A DNA stretch of 64,000 nucleotides from Anthopleura xanthogrammica (lineage: Eukaryota; Cnidaria; Anthozoa; Actiniaria; Actiniidae), in assembly GCA_964019055.1 (NCBI GenBank), contig OZ025220.1:8485647-8549646 (forward strand), read 5' to 3'. A model generated the notes under the pieces. The model made no database searches and was not told the origin of the DNA. It saw only the letters and a list, made by a program, of their open reading frames with translations. The first letter of the stretch is position 1, and each line of letters begins with the position of its first letter. The position numbers were made by a program, and so were the translations under genes. Of this stretch, positions 1 through 10,799 are shown in pieces.

Positions 1-248
1 TGTTGGTTGCCATAACAACGAATCAATCTTGACCACATTTTCCTACATCAATCACCATGTGATTATGACGTCATATGGCGGCTATGACGTCAGTACTGAT
101 TACCAGAGTTTATTTGGCCCAATGTTGGTGCAGTAGGAGTGGTAGTTAGGACCATAAAGTTTGGGTCATGATCTTCTGCATTATTCTGAAGATAAGAAGG
201 GGAAAAAGGTGTTGATTAGAAGATAGAGAAAGTGAAGTCTTAGGTTGA

Positions 249-533
249 ATCCAGCTGAGTTGACCTTCAGAACAAACTCAAGGTCAACTAATCAGAATTG
301 AGGATTCAACATCGTATTTTGATTAGCATTTCCGTTATTCTGCCAAGAGAATTTATGAAATACGAGTTCTTCCTTCTTTAGATTAATCGTAAATGCTAGT
401 CGAACTCATGGCGGAATTTTATTTCAATCAGCAAGAAAAGTCTACATTGTATACTCGGAAAATGCTCGAAAAATGCTAACCAAAAATAGTGACCCATAAT
501 TCCTTTCGGGGAAGACGATCAACTCAGCTGGAT
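249..533. mobile_element. TIR element (MITE-like), copy 1
   Basis: The element starts ATCCAGCTGAGTTGA and ends with the reverse complement, TCAACTCAGCTGGAT. A second copy lies at 62624-62884 and is highly similar along its length, except for a deletion of roughly 20-30 bases near the middle. It has no coding capacity, so it is most simply a non-autonomous DNA transposon. No convincing target-site duplication was identified by eye. Confidence 0.75.
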
Positions 534-1700
534 AGGAAAGCACGGGAAGGGGCTACCACAAAATGAAGTACAAATACACGACTCAGAAAACGTTCGCATT
601 CCAGCATGCTATCCAAAAATCAAAAGTATTTTAGTATGAAAAAAAATGCCCTTTTTCCCCAACTATGCAATACTTTTGGTCAATATACCTTTAAGGGACC
701 ATGACATTGTATTCAAAATTAGCATTAGTTTCAGAGAACTAAGTTTAGGGGGCCTATAGTACTTATTATTACCAAGCTAAATAGCGGTTGAGGAAAAAAC
801 TGGATTGAGTTTGAGTTGCACTGCATTGTGCGAATGTTTTAGATGCAATATTTCCAAGATGGCGTCAATTTCGTACCCCAAAACATTTCTGGCACTGCAG
901 TGCCAACTCGACTACTCAAATATTACAGCGCGACGCGCCTTACCGTAGCCACCCAACAAACTTTTTTACAAGTTAGCCAATCAGAAAGCGAGAATCTGTA
1001 AATTTGCATGTGAACTTGCTTTGTTGTTACCGCAAAGATTTGAACTTCGGAGCAAGAACTTGAAGAAAATGCTTAAAAATCTCTATTTCTAAAACCAGTT
1101 TTGCTCTTTTGGCTTGCTAACACTTAATACTTTCGTAAGCAGTCTTTTTCATGTGGAAATTCTTTGCAAGAAGTGATTTATCGTACTTGTACGAAACTTT
1201 GGCAGGGTGGCCACGGTAAGACGCGTCGCGCTGTAAAAAAAAAATTCTTTGTTCTTCCAAAAGATGTTAAAAAATTGCCTTCTGCCAAAGTGTCAAGAGC
1301 CACTCTAACTGCGCATGCACAAAAGATGGTCCACAATGCAACATGGCGAATGAAAGTGCTTTTTACCCAAGGTGCCTAGGCCACAATGCATCGTGATAAC
1401 TATGAAGAAATGTCTACGATAGCCATATCATGGCATATAGTACTTACTCCTGGTGACGAACAGCAGTAGCATCTGGCTCTGCATGCGAACCCAGAACCAA
1501 TCAGAGATATCAAAAACACAAAGGCTGAACTTGCAAGAACGACAATCCAAAAAATCCCGAAAACATCCTTCATACAATCCTTTCCTGTTAATCAGCAAAG
1601 TAAAACATGGATGAGTTTGACGATCGGTCATATGAGCTGATGGTTCTTTTATTTTCTTTGGATTTTAGATTCCTAAAGACCGATTTACACGGTACAACTT
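534..1700. other. No supported gene
   Basis: Moderately AT-rich unique-looking DNA. The short open frames (for example around 1164-1379) lack an ATG start, splice context or recognisable motifs. I see nothing else here. Confidence 0.5.
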
Positions 1701-1701
1701 T

Positions 1702-2760
1702 GGTTGGTTGGTGGGTTGGATGGTTGGTTGGTGGCTTTGATGGTAGGTTGGTAGGTGGGATGGTTGGTTGGATTGTTGGATGGTTGGTTGGTGGCTTTGA
1801 TGGTAGGTTGGTAGGTGGGATGGTTGGTTGGTGGCTTTGATGGTAGGTTGGTAGGTGGGATGGTTGGTAGGTGGGATGGTTGGTTGGATTGTTGGATGGT
1901 TGGTTGGTGGCTTTGATGGTAGGTTGGTAGGTGGGATGGTTGGTTGGTGGGTTGGATGGTTGGTTGGTGGCTTTGATGTTAGGTTGGTAGGTGGGATGGT
2001 TGGTTGGTAGTTGGGATGGTTGGTTGGTAGGTGGGATGGTTGGTTGGTGGGTTGGATGGTTGGTTGGTGGCTTTGATGGTAGGTTGGTAGGTGGGATGGT
2101 TGGTTGGTGGGTTGGATAGTTGGTTGGTGGCTTTGATGGTAGGTTGGTAGGTGGGATGGTTGGTTGGTAGGTGGGATGGTAGGTCGGTAGGTGGGATGGT
2201 TGGTTGGTAGGTGGGATGGTTGGTTGGTGGGTTGGATGGTTGGTTGGTGGCTTTGATGGTTGGTTGGTGGGTTGGATGGTTGGTTGGTGGGTTGGATGGT
2301 TGGTTGGTGGGTTTGATGGTAGGTTAGTAGGTGGGATGGTAGGTTGGTAGGTGGGATGGTTGGTTGGTGGGTTGGATGGTAGGTTAGTAGGTGGGATGGT
2401 AGGTTGGTAGGTGGGATGGTTGGTTGGTGGGTTGGATGGTAGGTTAGTAGGTGGGATGGTAGGTTGGTAGATGGGATGGTAGGTTAGTAGGTGGGATGGT
2501 AGGTTGGTAGATGGGATGGTTGGTTGGTGGGTTGGATGGTAGGTTGGTAGATGGGATGGTAGGTTGGTAGATGGGATGGTTGGTTGGTGGGTTGGATGGT
2601 AGGTTGGTAGATGGGATGGTTGGTTGGTGGGTTGGATGGTTGGTTGGTGGGTGGGATGGTTGGTTGATGGGTTTGATGGTAATTAGTAGGTGGGATGGTA
2701 GGTTAGAGGTTGGATAATTGGTTGGTGGGTTTTCCGGTAGATTAGTTAGTTGGTGGTTTG
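1702..2760. repeat. GGTTGGTTGGTGGGTTGGAT-type minisatellite
   Basis: About 1 kb of tandem variants built on a GGTT/GGTA tetramer interspersed with GGGAT and GGCTTTGAT. The long higher-order units contain GGTTGGTTGGTGGCTTTGAT and GGTAGGTTGGTAGGTGGGAT. The strand is strongly G-rich with regular G-pairs. An open frame at 1607-1840 arises only from the repeat. Confidence 0.95.
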
Positions 2761-2931
2761 TTCAGTTGAGGTCCTTGTATTCAATATCCAATTAATATAT
2801 ACTTACCATTTATGCACAGGTTTATCACATAAAGTGCGCCTATTGCGATGACTTCACAGGATGACAGACAGCAGAGGACACAGCTCGCCATGTATGTCAA
2901 AACCTGCAATCATTTAATCGATCGTTTGTTC

Positions 2932-2989
2932 AGTTGTCTATCTGTCTGTCTGTCTGTCTTTCTAACTATCTGTCTATCTATCTATTCTA

Positions 2990-3033
<44 letters not shown>

Positions 3034-3374
3034 GCTATCTGTCTATTCTATCTCTCTGTCTCTCTGTCTGTTTGCCTATCTTTTTCTATCTTTTTTCTAT
3101 CTGTCTGTCTGTTCTTTCTGTCTGTCTGTATAGACAGATAGCTACACAGACAGACAGACAGACAGACAGACAGAGAGAACAGACAGACAGACAGATAGAA
3201 TAGACAGATAGCTATACAGACAGACAGACAGAAAGAACAGACAGACATATAGAAAAAAGATAGAAAAAGATAGGCAGACAGACAGACAGACAGAGAGATA
3301 GAATAGACAGATAGCTATACAGAGATGATAACTAGCGGTAAGCTAGTGTGGGCTGCGTATAGATAGCTATTCTA

Positions 3375-3413
<39 letters not shown>

Positions 3414-3415
3414 GC
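2932..3415. repeat. Opposed TCTG and CAGA tetranucleotide arrays
   Basis: A (TCTG)n/(TATC)n block at 2932-3130 is followed directly by a (CAGA)n/(TAGA)n block at 3131-3320. A second (TCTG)n block lies at 3367-3413. The first two blocks are near reverse complements of each other, including the interruptions, so they form a large imperfect palindrome. The overlapping open frames on both strands are repeat artefacts. Confidence 0.95.
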
Positions 3416-3454
3416 CTACTAGTTTGTTTGTTTGTTTGTTTGCACTCTACTTAC

Positions 3455-4945
3455 CACACACTGTCCTCGTTGACAACCCGCTACACACCCGATGATTCCC
3501 GCAAACAAGGTCTGAAATACAAATGATAGAGCAGATTCAATCCATCCATCCATCGATCCATCCATCCATCCATCCATCCATCCATCCATCCATCCATCCA
3601 TCCATCCATCCATCCATCCATCCATCCATCCATCCATCCATCCATCCATCCATCCATCCATCCATCAACATTCATTTCAACATTCCTTCATACATAGATT
3701 GATTATATTTCTTCATTCAATCAGTCACTGTCTGTTTATCTGTCTGTCTGTCCGACTGTGGTTTCAACTTCTGGTTGAGCCTTTCATTTCCGGTTAGTTA
3801 GTCAAACTAAGCTTGACCTTAGCGCAAGCAAGCGAATAATCTTCGATTCACAACAATGCTAAATCGTTTTTTAATATCATCAATAGTGTGACGGTTTTGA
3901 AACACGAATGTGAAACATAATTATAAGATATGCAAAAAAAGAGATTTATTAAATCTAGTTGTCAAACCCTTGACCTTAGATAAACAAAGTTTGAATTTAT
4001 CCAAGAAAATCTGATTCTCTCGCTCATATTTAAGCCCGAAAAGCTCAGTCAAACTTTGACAGGACATTAATAAAACTATACAAATTCATTCCAGTCGAGG
4101 AATGTGATCAAGACAGTTTCAAAATACGCCAACTTCCTAAAATATTTTAGCAGTTATTAATCAAGTTATTAGTTATAGAGGAATGTTCTTGCCGTATAAT
4201 TATGTCGGATGAACTCGAAAATATATGTTTTAGTATTTTTCTGTCAAAAGTTATATAAAAATGATTTTGATTTCGTTTTAAGAATAGAGTTTTGGAGTTA
4301 AACATAAAATGTTTGAACAAAAATCCAGAGTCGTTTTGTAGCTATTTTGACCACAAGACTTTCGAGAAACAAAGCTTTACTGCGATTCTCAATATTCTGC
4401 GAACTCGGTAGTAGCGAGTTTCCGGTTGGAATTTGGTTTTTCACTGCCGCCAGTCAAAAATATAAAAGGTACCGACTGATTAGTTTTGATTGACGGCAGC
4501 GAAAAACTGAGAAAAACTGTCTGAGTTCGCAGAATATTGTGAATCGCAGTAACCAACATACCAAATGCAAGGAGCTTTTGTAGTAGTTAGTACTAACTCA
4601 CCGTTACTCCGAATGCTATGAGAGACATCCACAACGTTTGAAAAGAAATCAAGAATATATCATATTCACGATCCCCTTTATATGTGCTATACACTGTGGC
4701 TACTGTGTAGCCAGCAAAAGCAGTCGATACGAGGCCAATGAGAAGTTGAAAAATCGCTGCAGTTACAATTCCACATATTGCTGCCATCGTTGTACCGTCA
4801 AACTTGATGTCAGTTGTGAAAATACTGTATATTTCAGACTTAGGCTTCAGTTCCAGTAAGTTTGTTTCGATACTTTTCAATCTAACTTCTCGCCTTAAGC
4901 AAAACTTGGCATGTCGCTGAATATACAGAACAAGCGAATAATAAT
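3455..4945 (-). CDS. Multi-pass membrane protein, two internal exons (partial)
   Basis: Two minus-strand exons are supported by splice sites. Exon 4945-4602 follows an acceptor reading TTCTTGTCAG and ends at a GTGAGT donor. Exon 3511-3455 follows TATTTCAG and ends at GTAAGT. The junction between them is phase 0 and the frame stays open. The 344-base exon encodes a soluble stretch ([18 protein letters not shown]) followed by hydrophobic segments around [20 protein letters not shown] and [16 protein letters not shown]. The 57-base exon adds a further hydrophobic turn ending in a Cys-rich tail ([13 protein letters not shown]). This suggests a small tetraspan-type membrane protein, but I do not recognise the family. 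The exon at 8284-8163 may belong to the same gene. A pseudogene copy of the 344-base exon lies at 57408-57682. The intron between the two exons holds a (TCCA)n array and a foldback element. Confidence 0.6.
3541..3664. repeat. (ATCC)n microsatellite
   Basis: About 30 almost perfect copies of the TCCA/ATCC tetranucleotide in the intron between the two membrane-protein exons. Open frames of the MDGWMDGW type on the minus strand are shadows of this array. Confidence 0.97.
4379..4550. mobile_element. Foldback (palindromic) element
   Basis: The left end ACTGCGATTCTCAATATTCT is matched in reverse complement by the right end, which finishes GAATATTGTGAATCGCAGT. The interior (GTTTTTCACTGCCGCC against GGCGGCAGCGAAAAAC with mismatches) also pairs, so nearly the whole 172 bases can fold into a hairpin. 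No coding capacity. Confidence 0.75.
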
Positions 4946-5280
4946 CTGACAAGAAATCCGGCTCAAATATTTTTTTTCCCGTCTGGGACGTGTTTGTTCA
5001 AGAACTGCCAAGCAAGACTTTCATAGATTAAGTTACGATATGGTTGGTCAGTAGGCGGTAATCTTCGTATTAGGTCTAGGAACGCAATTTAATCAAATGT
5101 TGGCCTGAATCGTTACGGTAGAGGGATTTTGTTTGGTATCGAGATTTAACTAGCACGTACTATTCTGTTTAGAGGCGATATTAATAATTGCTTGAAAAAG
5201 AAAATTATGTGTTGTGTTTGAGTACTGAGCTGAGGTTGAATATTTTCCAGCTGAACGGGAAACTACGAATCAGATGAAAA

Positions 5281-5460
5281 CTTTGAAACACACGTAGAGA
5301 GAGTGGGAGAGAGAAAGACGGGCAGAGACAATGGATGGATGGATGGAGGAAGGGAGGGAGGGAGGGATGGATGGATGTCAGACTCACGTAAAATTCACGT
5401 GAAAAGAAAAGAAAGAAAAGAAAAAGAAAGAAAAAGAAATTAAAAAAAAGATGTGGAGCA
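5281..5460. repeat. Purine-rich simple sequence
   Basis: GAGA, GGAT and AAAGA runs, including (GGAT)n at 5332-5347 and (GGGA)n at 5348-5372. The flanks at 5460-6200 contain two related copies of a segment with the motif AAAATTCGTGTTATGAACGG and no supported gene. Confidence 0.8.
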
Positions 5461-6199
5461 AAAAAATTCATGAAAATAATTTTCAAAATCATTTCTTTAA
5501 AAGCTCTCGAAAAATTCGTGTTATGAACGGAAATACCTCAGGAATACGTTAGTTTTACATGACAACTAACACGCTTAGAAAACATAGGATGACGGAGCAA
5601 AAAATATGGATATAATATGAAAAAAATTCGTGTAATGAACAAAAATACCACAAGAATACGTCATGTTTACGTGAGTATGAACATGTCTTGGAAATGATAG
5701 GAGCAAAACAAATTCATATAAAAATAATTTTCCAAATCAAAAACTTTACTTTAACAGCTAGGGAAAAAATCCCTGTTCAGGAATGCGTCTAGTTTACATA
5801 AGAATATGATTTATTTGTCTTCGTGTTTTGAAAATCCGTCTTCGGATTGTGGAGGAAAACAAACTAGAAAAAGACTGTCATTACGTACTCCGTGACATAC
5901 GCCAACACCATGAAGTCATACAACTCGTATAAAAAATGATTGATGGCTTTAGATCGAAATGCCAATATTTTCAAAAGTGAGAATAGTAAGAGGCATTTAT
6001 AATGAGGATTTGGGATTTTAAGAGAAATTTGGGGTTTTAACATAATTTTTCTTACATTTCGAATCAGCGGAAAACTATTCATTTTGTTTTAATCTCTCCA
6101 CATTCGTTTTCTTCGTCTTCCTGTTTTTGTCTATTTTTAAGAAAATTAATCGACCATATTAAAAACGATTGATGCACTGATTTCCCCTTTAAAACTTGT

Positions 6200-6411
6200 T
6201 CATTCCCTAGAGTATTTCTTTAATGCATGAAAATTGGATTTAGATGTATATTTCTGGTATTCAATCAACTGATAAAAGTCTTTGAATCTCATTATCTGCT
6301 GCAAATGATGGTCAAACACTGACCACCATGTGCTGTCAGCTAGAAAGAATTCTATTGAAAACTTGCGATTCAGCTGATGAACATTTCGCAATAGACAGGA
6401 TATGACTTCAA
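6200..6411. repeat. Dispersed CAGCTGAT-type repeat, copy A
   Basis: The stretch around 6245-6390 (TTGAATCTCATTATCTGCTG, then TGGTCAAACACTGACC) is about 90 percent similar to 14165-14300. It is also recognisably related to the tandem units at 61400-62045 (CAGCTGAATGAATCTCATGA). It begins within a few bases of a CATTCCCTAGAGTATTTCTT motif that belongs to another minisatellite family in this window. Confidence 0.65.
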
Positions 6412-6746
6412 GTTCAATTCGATGCAAACCGCTGTTTGTGAAGACCACAGACTCATTTCCACAGGATTAGCCCCCTTTGTAAGACAGCTATTCAAAGACG
6501 CCATTAAAAGTCCGTGGGATTGGTATTATTCGACTTGCATATTCTTTACATTACAGTTCTGCTAATGATTTGAAAAAGTCAACTGTAATGTAAAGAATGG
6601 GCAAGTTGAATAATATCAATGTTTTGAAATCCCACGGACTTCTAATGTTGTCTTTGAATACCTGACCTATAAACGAGGCTAAGCCTGTGCAAATGAGTCT
6701 GTGGTCTTCAAAAACAAATGGCGGTTTGCATCGAATGCGAATTCAA
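6412..6746. mobile_element. Foldback element, about 335 bp
   Basis: The arms pair from TTCAATTCGATGCAAACCGC on the left to GCGGTTTGCATCGAATGCGA on the right. Further paired blocks follow inward: GAAGACCACAGACTCATTT, AAGTCCGTGGGAT, TTCTTTACATTACAGTT. The loop is near 6560-6577. It is a non-coding long hairpin element. Confidence 0.8.
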
Positions 6747-7125
6747 AGTTGGTGTATTACAGAGATATTCTGTGCTTTGGAAATGTTCTTTGCCAAAGGA
6801 GAGATAAATCTAACCTCTAGCAACCAAACAGATACAAAAAATTAATTCAATTTTAAGAAAAGAAAGTGAAGCTAATGCTCGAATCAGTTGAAGAGATGAA
6901 GATGTTGAAGGTGAGCCGAGAACTTCGTTTATATTTTTGAATTTTGAAGCTCTTGAAAAGTATTATTAGGACAAAAAATTTGGCTGGAATAATAACTGAA
7001 AATGTGAATCCTGAGCTGCAAGACCCTGGCTTTCATTTTCATACTTGAAATAGGTTTTTGGCCCGGACATCATTTACAGGTCTTTCTCATATATTGGGCT
7101 TCCTGTGGTGTGGTTGTTATAACCT

Positions 7126-7261
7126 ATAGACCCCTTGCAGCACGTCGGAATGCAGCTCAATTTGGAGGACAAAACAATAGATTCCAATTCTCATGAGATT
7201 GAAATTTTTTTGTTTTGTCCTCATAATTGAGCTGCCTTGACGTCACGTGAAAGGGGTCTAT
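7126..7261. mobile_element. MITE with ATAGACCCCTT termini, copy 1
   Basis: The termini ATAGACCCCTT and AAGGGGTCTAT are inverted. Internal pairing includes CAGCTCAATTTGGAGGACAA against its complement near the right end. Further copies sit at 22864-23000 and 35687-35825, with a decayed copy at 23029-23120. No coding capacity. Confidence 0.85.
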
Positions 7262-8010
7262 GGGCTCCCTGTGGTTCGTGATTGTTTGATATAACAGTCA
7301 GTCCCAGAATTTCTTTGATAACATTTCCTTTTTTTATATAAGGTTTCTTATGTTGTAACTAATATTTATAGTAAGATGGGTTCCCTGTGGTTCGTAGTTG
7401 TTTGATATAACAGTCAGTCCCAGAATTTCTTTGATAACATTTCCTTTTTTTATATAAGGTTTCTTATGTTGTAACTAATATTTATAGTAAGATGGGCTCC
7501 CTGTGGTTCGTAATTGTTTGATATGACAGTCAGTTCCAGAATTTCTTCGATAACATTTCCTCCTTTTTTTTATATAAGGTTTCTTATGTTGTAAGTAATG
7601 TTTATAGTAAGATGGGTTCCCTGTGGTTCGTAGTTGTTTGATATGACAGTCAGTTCCAGAATTTCTTTGATAACATTTCTTCCTTTTTTATATAAGGTTT
7701 CTTATGTTGTAACTAATATTTATAGTAAGATGGGTTCGTAGTTGTTTGATATGACAGTCAGTTTCAGAATTTCTTTGATAACAATTCTTCCTTTTTTTAT
7801 ATAAGGTTTCTTATGTTGTAACTAATATTTATAGTAAGATGGGTTCCCTGTGGTTCGTAGTTGTTTGATATGACAGTCAGTTCCAGAATTTCTTTGATAA
7901 CATTTCTTCCTTTTTTTATATAAGGTTTCTTATGTTGTAACTAATATTTATAGTAAGATGGGTTCGTAGTTGTTTGATATGACAGTCAGTTCCAGAATTT
8001 CTTTGATAAC
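7262..8010. repeat. About 117-bp tandem repeat, six to seven units
   Basis: Units contain CCCTGTGGTTCGTAGTTGTT, CAGTCAGTTCCAGAATTTCT and a TATATAAGGTTTCTTATGTT block. Two units lack the TTCCCTGTGG segment. The array starts exactly at the end of the adjacent MITE. The 22864 copy of that MITE is also followed by GGGTTCCCTGTGG, so MITE and repeat may have moved together. Confidence 0.9.
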
Positions 8011-8162
8011 ATCTTTTCCAACTTCACATGAGCCAAACGCATTGAAAACAATGGATAATAAGGTGGTCTTCTTTGATGTCATTAAGTTCGGCTCATGAGA
8101 AGATCGACCTTTGAACTGAGCCTAAGTACGTTTACACAGGAAGCCCAATCAACATGAATTAC

Positions 8163-8284
8163 CTGGCTTCTACAACATTCACACTTGTCCAAGCAGGAAA
8201 GGATGGAACCAATCAAAGCAAGTAGAAATACAAATGCAAAGAATAGGTTACGGTATTTCTTTTCTATGAGACGAGAAAGCCCGT
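8163..8284 (-). CDS. Single exon encoding a transmembrane segment (partial gene)
   Basis: A minus-strand exon is bounded by a CTCTTTCAG acceptor and a CAG/GTAATT donor. It has two leading bases of a split codon followed by 40 codons with no stop. The peptide runs GLSRLIEKKYRN, then the hydrophobic NLFFAFVFLLALIGSILSCL, then DKCECCRSQ. This looks like a cytosolic segment, one membrane helix and a Cys-rich turn, as expected in a tetraspan protein. It lies upstream (on this strand) of the exons at 4945 and 3511. Its end phase (0) does not match the start phase of the 4945 exon, so at least one unseen exon must lie between if they belong together. Confidence 0.45.
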
Positions 8285-8339
8285 CTGAAAGAGGGAAAAA
8301 ATGAATGTTAAATGGATGGATGGATGAACGTTTTTTAAA

Positions 8340-8745
8340 GGAAAATCCTTTCGAAACATTACCAGTTTCTGAATGGAAAGTCCTGTCTTTCGAAACCTCA
8401 ACAATTTTGATCCTTTCTTTCGATTAAGACATTACCAATTTCAGATCAACGTTCAACGTTTCTCGATGGAAAAACATTTCGAAATATATTAATTTTTTTG
8501 ATGGGCAATCCTTTCGAAACGTGCCAATTTTGACGTTTTTGGATGGAAAGTCCTGGCTTTCGAAATATCAACAATTTCGACGTTTTTTAAAGGAAAATTC
8601 TTTGGAGACATTACCAATTTCAGTTCAACGTTTCGCGACGGAAAAACATTTCGAAATATACTAATTTTCGGCGATATTTTTGGATGGACAATCCTTTCGA
8701 AATATCAACAATTTGACGTTTTTTAAAGGAAAATTCTTTTGAGAT
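8340..8745. repeat. Degenerate short tandem repeats
   Basis: The motifs CCTTTCGAAA, GACGTTTTT and GATGGAAA recur at irregular spacing. The open frame on the minus strand at 8620-8805 comes from this. From 8750 to 9530 I see no supported gene. A short ATG frame at 8804 with a hydrophobic N terminus has no partner exon. Confidence 0.6.
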
Positions 8746-9530
8746 TCTGGCGTCCTGACTTGTTAGTTTGACGAATACCACTTGTCGTAAGTTGATTAAT
8801 TTCATGTTTTATTTTAAAATGCTCGCTGTGTTACATTTTATTCTCTCGTGCCTAGTCTTCTTTATTTTTTTCCTTCCTCATCAACCACAGGTATCCCATG
8901 TCGCCAAAGAAAAAGATAACACTTTAAACCTTTTTCACTCTCCAATGTACAATTAACGACGATTTAACTACTTTTTTTGTCAAAGAAATGTTTTCTTTGT
9001 GTTCAAATTCATTAACTTCAACAAATTGTAGGATCCCTATGGTAACCGGTCGTCATGGTAACTACCTACGTACAAGCCCTTGAAGATAAAGACCGCATTC
9101 AAAACTCCATTCACTCGAAAAATACATTTGTTTTATAGTTGGAAAACAGCTCTAAAATCACTTGATTTTCAAAGCCATCCGCTACAACTAGAAACGCCAA
9201 GTAAGTGCTATTGAACTCCTACACAATAACACTACAATAACCAAAATTAACTCATATAACAAATTACACCACGTTTGCCCAATGTCAATGACCCCATTAT
9301 AATATAACACTATTTTATTTTAATCCACTAAAATTTCTTTTTAACTCGCATTTTTAATATTTACTAATGTGCCAAGAAACCAGTATTGAAAAGGTTCATA
9401 ATTATCATTGACTTCCAAAACTAAAACTAACTATTTTTCTCAGCTGTATTCAAAAATGCTATTTTTGAAAATGGATTTATTTGACGAGTTGTTTTGCTTT
9501 GTCTTAAGCTCAAGGTCACAAACAATCCCT

Positions 9531-9647
9531 CGCATCAAAGCGAGACATGAGTTGACCTTGTAATGATAGAGATCTTTTTTAACACCTTGGACAATTATTT
9601 ACATGTCTCTATCATTGCAAGGTTACCTTATGTCTCGCTTCGAAGCA
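9531..9647. mobile_element. Foldback element
   Basis: GCATCAAAGCGAGACATGAG followed by GACCTTGTAATGATAGAGA is inverted in TCTCTATCATTGCAAGGTTA followed by ATGTCTCGCTTCGAAGC. The same terminal motifs (CACCTTGGACAAT, GCATCGAAGCGAGAT) reappear in inverted order at 63890-64000. Confidence 0.7.
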
Positions 9648-9801
9648 AAGGCACGGCTACCTTTCAAGATGGCGTAGAGAACTGTAAAGGGGATGTTTCG
9701 CCTGAACTTTCATTCACCTAAAACTGTTCATAAAATTCAAACTAATCATGGAAAACTTTTTCCATAGACATTTTTATATGTTTCCCCATTTCAGACCACG
9801 T

Positions 9802-10545
9802 GTCATTCCCTAGAGTATCATTTCTTTGTTTAACGGTTGTATATGAGAAGACACATGAATATGGATACAACCAAACAGTATTCTCAAGATTGTGTCATTC
9901 CCTAAAGTATCATTTCTTTGTTTAACGGTTGCACATGAGAAGACACATGAATATGGATACAACCAAACAGTATTCTCAAGATTGTGTCATTCCCTAAAGT
10001 ATCATTTCTTTGTTTAACGGTTGCACATGAGAAGACACATGAATATGGATACAACCAAACAGAATCTTATTCTCAATATTATGTGTCATTCCCTAGAGTA
10101 TCATTTCTTTTTTTAACGGTTGCACATGAGAAGACACATGAATATGGATACAACCAAATAGAATCTTATTCTCAAGATTATGTGTCATTCCCTAGAGTAT
10201 CATTTCTTTGTTTAACGGTTGCACATGAGAAGACAAATGAATATGGATACAACCAAACAGAATCTTATTCTCAATATTATGTGACATTCCCTAGAGTATC
10301 ATTTCTTTGTTTAACGGTTGCACATGAGAAGACACATGAATATGGATACAACCAAACAGAATCTTATTCTCAAGATTATGTGTCATTCCCTAGAGTATCA
10401 TTTCTTTGTTTAACGGTTGCACATGAGAAGACACATGAATATGGATACAACCAAACAGAATCTTATTCTCAAGATTATGTGTCATTCCCTAGAGTATAAT
10501 TTCTTTGTTTAACGGTTGCACATGAGAAGACAGATGAATATGGAT
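9802..10545. repeat. 99-bp minisatellite (GTCATTCCCTAGAGTATCAT type)
   Basis: About eight tandem units with GTCATTCCCTAGAGTATCAT, TTAACGGTTGCACATGAGAA and CATGAATATGGATACAACC. The first two units are shorter and the later ones are 99 bases. Because 99 is divisible by three, a 171-codon frame stays open at 9984-10499. It begins with a non-ATG codon and has no homologue I recognise, so it is not called as a gene. A mixed copy of this family is at 55667-55960. Confidence 0.92.
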
Positions 10546-10799
10546 ACAACTCAAGCAAAAAAATCGTATTCTCAAGAAAATAACACGTCTGAATTGGGAA
10601 AATATTACGCCATTTTTTAGGTCATTTTTTTTTTTTTTTTAGTTCATAAGCACGATTATTAGTCAGGGAATTCCTTGAATATTCAACTCAACTAATTACT
10701 TTGAGTACGTGTACATTAATAGTGTTGTTTTGTAGTGGGCTCTCGATACTTGATGCGTAGCTAGAGATCTTTGTCTATCAGAGAAAAAAGAGTTTCTCT

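Noticed and set aside
1607..1840. Gly/Val/Trp repeat frame
   Set aside because: Translation of the GGTTGGTTGGTGG minisatellite only.
8804..8956. Possible signal-peptide exon with hydrophobic N terminus ending near ACCACAG/GTATCC
   Set aside because: No partner exon in matching phase and the donor is weak; hydrophobic frames are common in T-rich DNA.
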